DNA from: Shewanella phaeophyticola
Lineage (GTDB): Bacteria; Pseudomonadota; Gammaproteobacteria; Enterobacterales; Shewanellaceae
Length of the DNA: 64,000 bases
Assembly (NCBI RefSeq): GCF_025398315.1
Contig: NZ_JAODOQ010000001.1
Span: 620,001-684,000 of the forward strand
Direction: 5' to 3'
Made by a program: the position numbers and the translations under genes. Below, in pieces: positions 48,908-58,943 of the stretch; position 1 is the first letter of the stretch, and each line of letters starts with the position of its first letter. The notes below the pieces were generated by a model. That model ran no database searches. It was not told the origin of the DNA and worked only from the letters and a program-made list of their open reading frames with translations.

Positions 48908-49395
48908 CTAACAGCTATTACCATCACTGCCATACGATACTCTTCCGCTGCCCGTTACTGTAATCGTCTTTGATTCAGCCGCTTTTCCATTGGGGCAATA
49001 AGTAAAATTGCCCCCAGTAGAAATCCCATCAGAAGAAAACGTTATAGTGCCTGACGGCCTTTAACTTTATCGTTGTCACTGAAACTGTCTATGACTTTTA
49101 GCTCTGTCGTTACCCCGTTGGCTTCAACGTAAACCCTTACACCGTCACTCCAATCTGTTCCGCTCTTGCAGGTTGTTGCAGTTGCAAAGGGGCATAAGCT
49201 AACCGTTGTGCCGTAACTAACAGCTTGACTTCGAGAGAACACAAGTATGTCATGAATTTTATCGGCATTATTATCTGCTCTTACACTCTCATAAACAGAG
49301 TTTAATGAGGGAGCCGCAACGGCAAGAAGGATAGCCGCTACAGCAACCGTAACCATCACCTCGACTAAGGTAAAACCTGACTGAAATTTTTTCAT
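48908..49395 (-). pseudogene. GspH/FimT-family minor pilin, frame broken once
   Basis: Starts MKKFQSGFTLVEVMVTVAVAAILLAVAAPSLNSVYESVRADNNADKIHDILVFSRSQAVSYGTTVSLCP, a FimT/GspH prepilin. The frame ends early (stop at 49042), but a shift at 49050-49061 (net +2 or -1) restores GTITFSSDGISTGGNFTYCPNGKAAESKTITVTGSGRVSYGSDGNSC, the normal FimT C-terminus, with stop at 48908. Joined length about 162. Probably another pilus minor subunit. Convergent with the pil operon. Confidence 0.85.
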
Positions 49396-49533
49396 GTGTG
49401 TATCCTCAACTATATAAAGAAGAGTATAACTAAGCACAGCATGAATTACAGTGTTTAATTGGTTATTTATTGTCTAGCGGTGCAGTCATTTCATAATATC
49501 TATCTCACTATTAATTAAAGACAAAACCAAAAA

Positions 49534-50058
49534 TTAATTTGGTTTACATTTGATATTTTTCTTCTTTGACATTCTAGCTCTACCAGCTTGGTTAACAATA
49601 ACCGCTTTTGAATACTCACTGTCGATGGTGCTGGGGCAATAGGTCAGGGTGCCATTAGTGCCGGAGGCAAGACCATCTGCTTGAAACCTAACCGCTGCGC
49701 GGTTGTAACCCACAAAATCGTTATCGTTAAATGCTGAGGTTTGCTGTAGTAACCGATCACTTCCATCAAGTTGATTTTTGGTACCGCGATCAATAAATAC
49801 GCTAAGACCAATTCGCCAATCAGAAGTGCATTTGTTATCTACAATAGGGCAAACCGTGACTCTTGTTCCGTAGCTTATTGCCATATTACGGGCAAATTGG
49901 ATTGTCTGTTGTATGACTTTAATACTGCTATTCGCTCTTGTATGTTCGTGTATTTCAGTAAAAGAGGGGATTGCGATAAGTGACATCAACATGATAATTA
50001 ATGTTGTAACGATGAGCTCGATAAGCCCAAAGCCTTTTGTGAATGTTGACCGTTTCAT
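49534..50058 (-). CDS. GspH/FimT-family minor pilin
   Basis: 174 residues. KGFGLIELIVTTLIIMLMSLIAIPSFTEIHEHTRANSSIKVIQQTIQFARNMAISYGTRVTVCP is a FimT-type prepilin leader and helix; the C-terminal domain ends RARMSKKKNIKCKPN with TYCPS before it. Complete, unlike the related gene immediately downstream. The pair looks like an old tandem duplication. The start has a GGAGG-like site upstream. Confidence 0.88.
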   Translation of the reverse strand: MKRSTFTKGFGLIELIVTTLIIMLMSLIAIPSFTEIHEHTRANSSIKVIQQTIQFARNMAISYGTRVTVCPIVDNKCTSDWRIGLSVFIDRGTKNQLDGSDRLLQQTSAFNDNDFVGYNRAAVRFQADGLASGTNGTLTYCPSTIDSEYSKAVIVNQAGRARMSKKKNIKCKPN

Positions 50059-50267
50059 AATTATTCCTCCCTAAATTAATAGATAGCATCCTGCAGCGGG
50101 TTAGATAGTATAGAAAATGAACAATTCTTTTGCTGTGAAATATCTTTTTCTAAATACGCAAAATAGCAGCGACATTTTGCTGTGGTTTCAAGTAAGATAT
50201 TTGCAGGAAGTTTGGTTGCTATAAACGTCAACGATGACATACGTTTAACCAACAATTTAGCCGATGA

Positions 50268-50618
<351 letters not shown>

Positions 50619-50683
50619 GGCTATGAAGAGCCTTTTTTTATGCGTGTTCAAGTTAGTAAGACAATGTTTGGTTGGGGGAATTT

Positions 50684-51970
50684 ATGCAACAAAGAATTGT
50701 TATCGTTGGTGGTGGGGCTGCCGGTTTAGCATTAGCGTCAAAGCTAGGGCGTAAGTTTGGTAGCAATTCTTTGGTCGATATTAGCTTAGTTGATAAAAAT
50801 ACCGTGCATATTTGGAAACCTAAATTACACGAGGTTGCGGTTGGGGTTATTGATCAATCGATTGAAGGATTGCAATACCGCGATCATGGCCTTAAAAATG
50901 GCTACCGTTATATTCGTGGTGCCATTGAGCAATGCGACCCACAAGCTAAAACGATTCAATTAACGCCTGTTTATAATGATGAGGGTGAACAGATTATCGC
51001 TGAGCGCCACATTGCATACGACACTTTAGTGTTAGCGTTAGGTGGAGTCTCCAATAGCTTTAATACGCCCGGAGCTGAAAAACACTGTATATTTTTAGAT
51101 AGTCTTGATAGTGCAAATGTCTTCCATCAAAAGTTGATGGATGCTTTGCTGCAACTTAATGAAACCCAAGATCAACTCAGTATTGGTATTGTCGGCGCTG
51201 GTGCCACAGGCGTTGAATTATCGGCTGAACTTCATCATGTTATCGAATCTGTTAAAGAATACGGCTATCAAAATATTAGCAAAGATCATTTAGACATTAA
51301 CCTTATCGAAGCATCAAACAAAATTTTGCCGCAATTGCCAGAGCAAGTAAGCGCAAGAGCCCAAACGGTATTGTCAAAGCTTGGGGTCAAACTGCACTTA
51401 GGTGTTCAGGTAAAAGAAGTGACCAAAGAAGGATTTGTAACGGCTACAGGTGAAGTCATAAAAGCCAATATTAAAGTGTGGGCTGCGGGTGTAAAAGGGC
51501 CTAAAGTGTTTGAAAACTTCACTCAACTTCCGGTGACACCTCGTAATCAAATTGATGTTGATGGTTGCATGCGGGTTAAAGGGGTCAGTGATATTTATGC
51601 ATTAGGTGATTGTGCACAGTTAATATTGCCAACGGGTAAACCTGTCCCACCTCGCGCTCAAGCTGCTGCTCAAATGGCCGACCGCCTTTATGCTAATGTG
51701 TGTTTAAAAATGAAATCACAACCAGAAAAGCCATTTGAATATAAAGACTACGGCTCTTTAGTTTCATTAAGCCGCTTTTCTGCGGTCGGTAATTTAATGG
51801 GGAATTTACGCTCAGGTGATTTTTTCGTAGAAGGTCACGTGGCACGGCTTATGTATATCTCATTGTATCAACGTCACCTAGCCAGTTTATATGGTTGGTT
51901 TTCAGCTTCTGTGTACCGTATCGCCCAAAAACTGCTGCGTTGGCAGCGACCTAAGCTTAAGTTGCATTAG
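50684..51970 (+). CDS. ndh: Type II NADH dehydrogenase / FAD-dependent oxidoreductase
   Basis: 428 residues from the ATG at 50684 (GGGGGAA upstream). Two dinucleotide folds: FAD IVIVGGGAAGLALASKLG at the N-terminus and NAD IGIVGAGATGVELSAELHHV near residue 170. ALGDCAQL lies near residue 310. The C-terminal amphipathic region (YQRHLASLYGWFSASVYRIAQKLLRW) suits membrane association. Oxidises NADH and reduces quinone without proton pumping. Confidence 0.93.
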   Translation: MQQRIVIVGGGAAGLALASKLGRKFGSNSLVDISLVDKNTVHIWKPKLHEVAVGVIDQSIEGLQYRDHGLKNGYRYIRGAIEQCDPQAKTIQLTPVYNDEGEQIIAERHIAYDTLVLALGGVSNSFNTPGAEKHCIFLDSLDSANVFHQKLMDALLQLNETQDQLSIGIVGAGATGVELSAELHHVIESVKEYGYQNISKDHLDINLIEASNKILPQLPEQVSARAQTVLSKLGVKLHLGVQVKEVTKEGFVTATGEVIKANIKVWAAGVKGPKVFENFTQLPVTPRNQIDVDGCMRVKGVSDIYALGDCAQLILPTGKPVPPRAQAAAQMADRLYANVCLKMKSQPEKPFEYKDYGSLVSLSRFSAVGNLMGNLRSGDFFVEGHVARLMYISLYQRHLASLYGWFSASVYRIAQKLLRWQRPKLKLH

Positions 51971-52164
51971 CGGAATTTTGTTTCGTTAAGGGCTTTATTG
52001 CATAATAAAACAGCGTTTAATGATCATAAGTGCAATTTAATCTAAATGTACTTGAATTTAAGATTGATCTTGGTAGTTTCAGGTATTAATGAGTTGTTAA
52101 CTCTAGTATAGATACCAAGCTTTACGTATTTCAAAGAAGATAATCAGTGCCTCAGGGAGCCAAG

Positions 52165-52866
52165 ATGCAAAACCAAATTACGTTATTAGAACAAACTAAA
52201 CATGGCGATTTAAAACTAGCCGCAAGTGACTATTCACATGTGGCAGAGCAACATATCGTGCCAGTTACTCTACATGAGATCAGCCGTGCAGCGACAGAAT
52301 ACCCAATTGTGTTTGTTAAAAATAGCGACACCAATGAATTTCAGTCAGTTGCAATGCTAGGGTTAAAGCCTGGACAAAATTTAAGTGTTAAAGACGGCAA
52401 ATGGCAAGGTCTGTATATTCCTGCGGTAGTGCGAGATTACCCACTTGGATTAGTGCTTAACCCTGATGTAAAAGATAAAGTGTGGATTGGTATTCGTGAA
52501 GAGGCTAAAGAAGTTAGCAAAACTGAAGGCCAACCATTGTTTGTTGACGGTAAAGAAACGCCATTGTTAGAAACACGTAAAAAAGCGTTAATTAGCCACT
52601 ATGAACAAGATCAAGCAACTCGTGGGATCTTAGGCTTTTTAAATGAAAAAGGTTTATTAATCAACCAAACATTAACGGTTGATGTTGCGGGTGAAAAACG
52701 TAATATCAATGGTTTATATGTTGTTGATGAAGCAAAACTAAATGAATTGAGTGACGAAGAATTTTTAGACTTAAAAAAACGCGGTTTATTAGGCCCAATC
52801 TTCGGTCATTTAGGTTCGTTAAACCAAGTGAACCGTCTCGCTAGAGTTGAAATGCAGGATAAATAA
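52165..52866 (+). CDS. SapC-family protein
   Basis: 233 residues from the ATG at 52165 with a GGGAGC site. It contains HIVPVTLHEISRAATEYPIVFVKNSDTNEFQSVAMLGLKPGQNL and YIPAVVRDYPLGLVLNP, blocks of the SapC domain (named for an S-layer-linked protein). No signal peptide or membrane segment is visible, so it appears cytosolic. Role not established. Monocistronic. Confidence 0.82.
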   Translation: MQNQITLLEQTKHGDLKLAASDYSHVAEQHIVPVTLHEISRAATEYPIVFVKNSDTNEFQSVAMLGLKPGQNLSVKDGKWQGLYIPAVVRDYPLGLVLNPDVKDKVWIGIREEAKEVSKTEGQPLFVDGKETPLLETRKKALISHYEQDQATRGILGFLNEKGLLINQTLTVDVAGEKRNINGLYVVDEAKLNELSDEEFLDLKKRGLLGPIFGHLGSLNQVNRLARVEMQDK

Positions 52867-52887
52867 CCTGTCAGCTTATTAAGCACA

Positions 52888-52919
52888 AAAAAAAGGCACT
52901 CTATAGAGTGTCTTTTTTT
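52888..52919. terminator. Terminator after the SapC gene
   Basis: AAAAAAGGCACTC and GAGTGTCTTTTTT (one G-T) around TATA, with a T-run. Confidence 0.88.
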
Positions 52920-52974
52920 ATTCTTTTCTGATCTGATGAGTGATAAAACGTTAAGGTACTCAATCAATAGATAC

Positions 52975-53003
52975 AAAAAAACCACTCAATGAGTGGTTTT
53001 TTT
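52975..53003 (-). terminator. Terminator of the tRNA-Phe/tRNA-Thr unit
   Basis: AAAAAAACCACTC and GAGTGGTTTTTTT arms, about 9 bp after the tRNA-Thr 3' end on the minus strand. Confidence 0.85.
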
Positions 53004-53011
53004 GTTTTTTA

Positions 53012-53087
<76 letters not shown>

Positions 53088-53094
53088 TAAATTG

Positions 53095-53170
53095 TGGTGC
53101 CCGAACCCGGAATCGAACCAGGGACACGAGGATTTTCAATCCTCTGCTCTACCGACTGAGCTATTCGGGC
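53095..53170 (-). tRNA. tRNA-Phe (GAA)
   Basis: 76 nt including CCA. Begins GCCCGAATAGCTCAGTCGG, anticodon loop TTGAAAA (GAA), T-arm GGTTCGATTCC, acceptor closes with TTCGGGC. First of two tRNAs in the unit. Its charging level would be sensed by the pheL attenuator at 11195-11269. Confidence 0.98.
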
Positions 53171-53250
53171 AAGTAAACTAAGCGTTAGTTTACTACTACA
53201 AACTAGGTACTAACTTGGTAATCAGTGCCTGTCTCGTCTGGAGTGCGCAC

Positions 53251-53279
53251 ATAATATAGTGATGAATTTTATCGTGCAA
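53251..53279 (-). promoter_or_regulatory. Promoter of the tRNA-Phe/tRNA-Thr unit
   Basis: TTGCAC (53279-53274) and TATTAT (53256-53251) with a 17-bp spacer. The GC-rich discriminator right after the -10 (GTGCGCAC) is typical of stringently controlled stable-RNA promoters. Confidence 0.75.
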
Positions 53280-53645
53280 GTGCTTTTTAAAAGTTTTTCA
53301 TCGTTCGGCTAGTTAATGTTCAAAAAGCGGCAATTTTAACTGTTATTGATGGTTTTTAATCCGAAATGGCTAAATTTAAGTATTAGTGTTTTGTCTGAGA
53401 TAGTTTTTATTGTCCAATACTGATGGATATTGGCTTTATATCGAGTCTATATTGTCACTCGCTACAAAATAAATGCTATTTTCGATAAGGTTTAACTCAC
53501 TTTTTAACAGTGGATGCCTTTACCTTTAATGGCGTTAACGATTGATGTAAAGGTGATAGGAGATAGGTAGAATTTTAGAGGCTACCGTGTCAGTTTTGTC
53601 AGCAAAACCACTTTTACGATGAAACTCTGCGAAATGAATAGGGGG
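53280..53645. other. Intergenic region without a gene
   Basis: About 365 bp before the short miniature element. Apart from very short open frames I see nothing that looks coding or structured. Confidence 0.4.
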
Positions 53646-53648
53646 TTA

Positions 53649-53720
53649 TACCAATCCTTATTAGAATATGATCTATTAATTTTCGCTATAAAGAGCAAGT
53701 TCTAATGTGGATTAATGGTA
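53649..53720. mobile_element. Shortest miniature element of the TACCA...TGGTA group (72 bp)
   Basis: Left end TACCAATCCTTATTAGAATA and right end inverse TACCATTAATCCACATTAG; the whole is close to one palindrome. TTA duplicated at both sides (53646-53648, 53721-53723). Its ends match the two ends of the type 2 element, so it is an internal-deletion form with no 47-bp module. Confidence 0.8.
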
Positions 53721-53813
53721 TTAGGTACTGTACCAGCTAACGATGTATCAGAATTGATCGTTGAAGCTATTAAGCTGCAGGCTATGCTCACAAAAAAGCC
53801 GCTTAACTAGAAA

Positions 53814-53838
53814 TGTCCAACTTTATGGGGTCACTTCA
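53814..53838. repeat. Possible solo end of an IS3-family insertion sequence
   Basis: Read on the minus strand the 25 bp begin TGAAGTGACCCC and end GTTGGACA, like terminal repeats of IS150-group IS3 elements as I remember them. No second end or transposase is visible. It lies in the loop of a GCCGC/GCGGC stem (53792-53802, 53843-53850) that probably was the yggX terminator. Confidence 0.35.
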
Positions 53839-53864
53839 GTTTGCGGCTTTCTTATTAATGTTAG

Positions 53865-54143
53865 TTATTCGTCTTCAGCTGGCGGAACGTAGCCTTCGAT
53901 TTCAACATCTTTACCTTCAAATAAGAAGCTAAGCATTTGAGTTTCTAAAAATTTGCGGTCATCAACATTCATCATGTTGAGTTTTTTCTCATTAATCAGC
54001 ATCGTTTGCTTTTGTTGCCATAAGCCCCACGCTTCTTTACTGATATTGTCATAAATACGTTTACCTAACTCGCCTGGATAAAGCTGAAAATCCAAACCGT
54101 CGGCAGATTTATTAAGGTGTTGACACTGAACTGTGCGAGCCAT
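53865..54143 (-). CDS. yggX: Fe(2+)-trafficking protein YggX
   Basis: 92 residues. [59 protein letters not shown] is the family signature, with the single conserved Cys7. Protects Fe-S clusters from oxidation and supports MutY. Lies 27 bp after mutY, the conserved pair. Confidence 0.96.
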   Translation of the reverse strand: MARTVQCQHLNKSADGLDFQLYPGELGKRIYDNISKEAWGLWQQKQTMLINEKKLNMMNVDDRKFLETQMLSFLFEGKDVEIEGYVPPAEDE

Positions 54144-54170
54144 GGTGATTCCTTACTAACTTAATTACAA

Positions 54171-55250
54171 TTAAAACGAATGTGTCGTGAAAAGTACGGC
54201 TAAATTAGACAAAATACGCTCTGTGGCCGCAGCTAATCCCACTTTTTCTGGTTGGTTTATGTTATACCAGAGAGTCGTGTTTTGTTCCATGATCCCTGTA
54301 ACTGGCTGGGATGTTAATTCAACTAAAACGGGTTGAATATCTAAATGAAAGTGGCTAAATGTATGTCTAAATCCAGCAAGGCCTTGATCTGAAGCTTTGA
54401 GGTTATGAAGCGCTAAATAATCAGCCAACTCCACCTCTGTATCAAATTGTGGAAAACACCACAAACCACCCCATATACCCGCTGGTGGACGCTGCATTAA
54501 CTGTACAGTGGTATCTGAACCAGAGTTGTTAACCATCACCAACATAAAAGCGGACTTTTCAGGGGTGACTTTTTTCGGCTTTTTACCGGGGTAACGAGTT
54601 TGTTCACCTTGTAATTGCGCCTTACAGTCAATTGCGACAGGGCATTGCGCACAAAGTGGCTTACTACGAGTACATACACTAGAGCCAATATCCATCATGG
54701 CTTGGTTAAATTTCTCTACGTCTACTTTGGGTGTGTGTTGTTCAGTTAATTGCCATAACTGCTGCTCAACCGTTTTCACCCCAGGCCAACCATCAATCGC
54801 ACCGTGCCTTGCTAATACACGCTTTACATTGCCATCCAAAATAGGATGATGTTGTCCAAGTGATAATGACAACACAGCTCCAGCGGTAGACTTACCAATG
54901 CCAGATAAAGCAACCACATCGTCAAAGTCTGTGGGAAACTCGCCATTAAATGCATCACGCACATGCTGAGCGGCTTTATGCAAATTACGCGCTCTGGCGT
55001 AGTAGCCTAATCCTGTCCATAAATGTAATACCTCATCTTGTTCAGCATTAGCAAGTTCGACAACCGTCGGAAATCTTGCCATAAATCGCTCATAATAAGG
55101 GATCACCGTTGCGACTTGGGTTTGTTGCAACATTATTTCAGACACCCAAACGCGGTAAGGTGTTTTATTGAGCTGCCAGGGCAGTGTTTTACGACCATTA
55201 AGGTCGTACCAAGCAATAATACGCTCGGCAAAGGTAGTCACTTTTTTCAT
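54171..55250 (-). CDS. mutY: A/G-specific adenine glycosylase MutY
   Basis: 359 residues. Helix-hairpin-helix and catalytic region: [67 protein letters not shown]. The Fe-S cluster cysteines are C-x6-C-x2-C-x5-C in [18 protein letters not shown]. The C-terminal NUDIX-like domain recognises 8-oxoG. Excises A opposite 8-oxoguanine. Operon with yggX. Confidence 0.97.
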   Translation of the reverse strand: MKKVTTFAERIIAWYDLNGRKTLPWQLNKTPYRVWVSEIMLQQTQVATVIPYYERFMARFPTVVELANAEQDEVLHLWTGLGYYARARNLHKAAQHVRDAFNGEFPTDFDDVVALSGIGKSTAGAVLSLSLGQHHPILDGNVKRVLARHGAIDGWPGVKTVEQQLWQLTEQHTPKVDVEKFNQAMMDIGSSVCTRSKPLCAQCPVAIDCKAQLQGEQTRYPGKKPKKVTPEKSAFMLVMVNNSGSDTTVQLMQRPPAGIWGGLWCFPQFDTEVELADYLALHNLKASDQGLAGFRHTFSHFHLDIQPVLVELTSQPVTGIMEQNTTLWYNINQPEKVGLAAATERILSNLAVLFTTHSF

Positions 55251-55507
55251 GGGCGCAGTGTATCTATAGCCATTTTATTACACAAGTAGGCAAACCATTT
55301 TAACCTTATATACTGACTTGAGCAGAATCACTTGTTGATGACTAATTTAGCGTAAACATGTGCGTCGACTTTAGGTATAATGACCAACTTAATTTTTAAA
55401 TTGATCTACTACAGATAGCAAAAGCGTAATGTGGATGTAAATAGTGGCGTTGGTAAGCTAACGGTAAACACTTACATCGTATAAATTATGCAAGCAATGA
55501 GGCAGAA

Positions 55508-56224
55508 ATGAGCGACGTTACCACAGCTGAGTTTAACGAAGACGGTAAGTATATTCGTAAAATCAGAAGTTTTGTTTTGCGTGAAGGGCGACTAACCAAA
55601 GGCCAATCACAAGCAATTGAGGCTCACTGGCCTGCAATGGGGTTGAACTACACACCACAACCACTTGATTTAACAGAAGTGTTTGGGCGTGATGCCGATA
55701 CCGTTCTTGAAATCGGCTTTGGGATGGGCGCATCACTCGTGCAAATGGCTAGCGAAGCACCAGAGCAAAATTTTATTGGTATTGAAGTACACAAACCGGG
55801 TGTTGGTGCGTGTTTAGCCGACGCAGGTGAAGCCAATGTGACAAATTTACGTGTATACCATCATGATGCGATGGAAGTATTGGAGCACAGCATTGCTGAC
55901 GGCTCATTAGCGCGTTTACAGTTGTTTTTCCCCGATCCTTGGCATAAAAAACGTCACCATAAGCGCCGCATTGTGCAAGCCGACTTTGTTCAGTTAGTCC
56001 GCCGGAAGTTAAAAATTGGCGGCGTGTTCCATATGGCAACAGATTGGGAAAACTACAGCGAGCATATGTTAGAAGTAATGAATGTGGCTGAAGGTTATAA
56101 AAATCAATCTACAACAGGTACTGTGGTTGAACGTCCTGATCATCGTCCGTTAACTAAGTTCGAAGCGCGTGGCCATCGTCTTGGTCATGGAGTTTGGGAT
56201 ATCATGTTTGAGCGTATCGCTTAA
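55508..56224 (+). CDS. trmB: tRNA (guanine-N7-)-methyltransferase TrmB
   Basis: 238 residues. SAM site [16 protein letters not shown], then [35 protein letters not shown] and [10 protein letters not shown]; the C-terminus [17 protein letters not shown] is diagnostic. Makes m7G46 in tRNA. Divergent from mutY and followed by yggL. Confidence 0.97.
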   Translation: MSDVTTAEFNEDGKYIRKIRSFVLREGRLTKGQSQAIEAHWPAMGLNYTPQPLDLTEVFGRDADTVLEIGFGMGASLVQMASEAPEQNFIGIEVHKPGVGACLADAGEANVTNLRVYHHDAMEVLEHSIADGSLARLQLFFPDPWHKKRHHKRRIVQADFVQLVRRKLKIGGVFHMATDWENYSEHMLEVMNVAEGYKNQSTTGTVVERPDHRPLTKFEARGHRLGHGVWDIMFERIA

Positions 56225-56247
56225 TTTTAGCAACTGGAGAACACATT

Positions 56248-56574
56248 ATGGCGCAAAATCGCAGCCGTCGATTACGTAAAAAGCTTCGAGTCGATGAGTT
56301 TCAAGAGTTCGGGTTCGATATCAATTGGACCTTTGACGAGTCAGTTTCAGAACAAGATATTGATGCATTAGTTGATCAGTTTATTGATGAAGTGATTGAA
56401 CCTCGCCAGTTAGGCTTTCATGGTGGTGGCCATAAAGAATGGGAAGGCATCATTGCAACCCAAGCAATTGGCAAGTGTACCGAAGATGATATCGCCGCAG
56501 TACAGGCTTTTTGGCAGAGCAAACCAGTATCAGGCATAGAAGTGAGTGCCTTATATGACATCTGGTGGGGTTAA
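56248..56574 (+). CDS. yggL: YggL-family 50S-associated protein (DUF469)
   Basis: 108 residues. MAQNRSRRLRKKLRVDEFQEFGFDINW and the ending ISGIEVSALYDIWWG-like (here SGIEVSALYDIWWG) identify YggL. Homologues interact with the 50S subunit. Starts 23 bp after trmB with CTGGAG upstream, the same order as in E. coli. Confidence 0.92.
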   Translation: MAQNRSRRLRKKLRVDEFQEFGFDINWTFDESVSEQDIDALVDQFIDEVIEPRQLGFHGGGHKEWEGIIATQAIGKCTEDDIAAVQAFWQSKPVSGIEVSALYDIWWG

Positions 56575-56580
56575 ACTAAA

Positions 56581-57513
56581 TTGCCAGAGCAATTATTATT
56601 ACAAGAAGCGGTAGACAAAGTCAGGCCACTATTGGGTAAAGGCAAGGTGGCAGGATATATTCCTGCCCTTGCTAATGTTGACCCCAATAAAATTGGTATT
56701 GCCATCACAACGGTTGATGGTACTACCATAGGTGCGGGAGACTACCTTGAGCCTTTTTCTATTCAAAGTATTTCCAAAGTGTTTAGTCTCACGCTTGCGT
56801 TAAACTTATACACAGAAGAAGAAATCTGGAATCGGGTAGGGAAAGAGCCTTCAGGTCATTCGTTTAACTCATTAGTCCAAGTTGAGTTAGAGCGTGGCAA
56901 ACCACGAAATCCCTTTATTAATGCGGGTGCACTGATTATTGCCGACTTGCTGCAAGCCCGTCTTGGCGCGCCTAAACATCGTATGTTAGAAGTGGTGAGA
57001 CAGTTAAGCCAAGACCCAAGTGTCACTTATGATAAAACCGTTGCTGATTCTGAGTTTCAATTTAGTGCGCGTAATGCGTCAATTGCCTATTTAATGAAAT
57101 CATTCGGCAACTTCGACGGTGATGTCGATACTGTATTGAAAAGCTACTTTCATTACTGCTCATTAAAAATGAGTTGCGCTGATTTATCTCGAGCCATGTT
57201 TTATTTAGCTAATCGCGGCAAAACACTCGCGGGTGATGAGATAGTCACACCTGTACAAACAAGGCAATTAAATGCCTTACTCGCCACATCTGGGTTATAT
57301 GATGGTGCCGGTGAATTTGCCTACCGTGTGGGTATGCCTGGTAAAAGTGGTGTTGGTGGCGGTATTATCGCTGTTATACCTGGTGATATGTCGATTTGTG
57401 TGTGGTCACCAGAGCTTGATATTAATGGTAACTCACTTGCCGGTACCGCAATGTTAGAACATATTAGCCAACAACTTGGCCGCTCAATTTTTAGACTATT
57501 TAATTATTATTGA
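56581..57513 (+). CDS. glsB: Glutaminase
   Basis: 310 residues, the GlsB length. Serine-hydrolase active site [11 protein letters not shown] (S-x-x-K), then [43 protein letters not shown]. Hydrolyses glutamine to glutamate and ammonia. The start is a TTG 6 bp after the yggL stop. In E. coli the yggL-yggN interval lacks this gene, so it was inserted here or lost there. Confidence 0.94.
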   Translation: MPEQLLLQEAVDKVRPLLGKGKVAGYIPALANVDPNKIGIAITTVDGTTIGAGDYLEPFSIQSISKVFSLTLALNLYTEEEIWNRVGKEPSGHSFNSLVQVELERGKPRNPFINAGALIIADLLQARLGAPKHRMLEVVRQLSQDPSVTYDKTVADSEFQFSARNASIAYLMKSFGNFDGDVDTVLKSYFHYCSLKMSCADLSRAMFYLANRGKTLAGDEIVTPVQTRQLNALLATSGLYDGAGEFAYRVGMPGKSGVGGGIIAVIPGDMSICVWSPELDINGNSLAGTAMLEHISQQLGRSIFRLFNYY

Positions 57514-57711
57514 GATTCGTAAAATAGACTACTTTTTGGTTTATTTTACGAATACACTGCTGTTATTCATCGCTCACCTTCTTCATCTTAAATCTTTCAA
57601 GCACTAAAATCTATACAAATCATTGTGTTGCATATTTGGCACGGCTTATGCTTTGTAAGTTTTATATTCGACTTAATTATTCGCACTCGTACTGCAAAAA
57701 GGATCGTTATC

Positions 57712-58524
57712 ATGACCAAGCAAAAGTTGATCTGTGGGTTAGCATTAACCAGCGTGTTGTTTACAGCAGGCGCATGGACTCCAGCCATGGCAAAAATGTC
57801 TCTCAATGATGATAAGTGTAATGTGACACTGAATTATGATGTCACGGTTGAACCCACAAATTTACAGATAAGTGATAACGGCGCAGAAAAATATCGCGTT
57901 GAGTTAGGCCAACTTTATGTCGATGGTAAAAAAATTACCCTTAACGACGATCAACAAAAATTATTGAACGAGTATTCTGAAGCGCTTTCTAGCCAGGTGC
58001 CAGAGGTGATTGACTTAGTGGGCGATGTGGTGTCAATTGCTACTCAAGCGGTTAACATGGCATTGACGCCAATTTTAGGTGAAGCCGCTGGTTCTCATAT
58101 TGATAAATTAATGTCCGGTATTCAACAACGTGTCGATACTATGGCGTATCAGCAAGGTGATAAGTTTTATTTAGGCTCTACCGAAGCATCAATTGAAAAA
58201 ACCTTTAATGAAGAGTTTGAGCAAGAAATAGAACAGATGGTAACCAGTTCAATGGGCTCATTAATGATGACGCTAGGCAGCCAAATTATGTCATCAGATG
58301 GCGGTACATTTGAAGAAAAGATGAATGCATTCTCACAAAAAATGGATAATGTTGGTAACGACATTGAGCAGCAACTTGAGTCGCAATCTCAAGAGCTTGA
58401 AGCTCGTGCAACTAAAGTTTGTGACAATTTTGAAGGTTTATTAGTGCTCGAAAATCAAGCGCGTCAAGCCATACCCGAACTGGCTCCATTTACCTTAGCG
58501 AAACTAGGTGACACAACGCAATAA
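57712..58524 (+). CDS. YggN-family periplasmic protein (DUF2884)
   Basis: 270 residues from the ATG at 57712 (AAGGA upstream). Signal peptide ending AMAKM, then DDKCNVTLNYDVTVEPTNLQI, a long helical middle and a final cysteine (TKVCDNFEG) that may pair with the first. This matches the DUF2884 protein encoded after yggL in enterobacteria. Function unknown. Confidence 0.85.
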   Translation: MTKQKLICGLALTSVLFTAGAWTPAMAKMSLNDDKCNVTLNYDVTVEPTNLQISDNGAEKYRVELGQLYVDGKKITLNDDQQKLLNEYSEALSSQVPEVIDLVGDVVSIATQAVNMALTPILGEAAGSHIDKLMSGIQQRVDTMAYQQGDKFYLGSTEASIEKTFNEEFEQEIEQMVTSSMGSLMMTLGSQIMSSDGGTFEEKMNAFSQKMDNVGNDIEQQLESQSQELEARATKVCDNFEGLLVLENQARQAIPELAPFTLAKLGDTTQ

Positions 58525-58567
58525 GCTTTTTTTAGTCAACCCGTCTCCCTGAAAGACACCTGACCTT

Positions 58568-58604
58568 CCCCTGTTTCCTATTCCAAGACTCAGGGGCTTT
58601 TTTT
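58568..58604 (+). terminator. Terminator after the yggN-type gene
   Basis: CCCCTG and CAGGGG arms with a 17-nt loop, then seven T residues; 40 bp past the stop. Confidence 0.75.
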
Positions 58605-58943
58605 ATTGACAAAAAGCCCTCATCAGCCGCTATAGCGCCATTTCTTTGTTCTGATAAAAAAATTGTCAATTATAAATATAGAGCCACAGGTGGTTTTTTT
58701 GTTATACTCATAAAAATTATAACAAAAAAGCACTCTACTTTAGATGTGGTTATATTTAAGACAACAGACTTGTGTATGCCAGTATTGACTTTTTATATCT
58801 GCTTATTGGCTGCAAGCTTATTTCAAATATAACTGAGTTGACGTGAATGTTTAACCAGGAATAGCCTTTTAAAGTGGCTTTTATTCCTGACGCAACAAAC
58901 ACCTAATTTTTTTTAATGTCGTAACCAGCTTAAGGCGACTTTC
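58605..58943. other. Upstream region of the LysR gene
   Basis: About 340 bp with no gene. It contains an inverted repeat TTTTTTGTTATA (58695-58706) / TATAACAAAAAA (58718-58729) that could be a hairpin or a dimeric regulator site. Confidence 0.4.
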
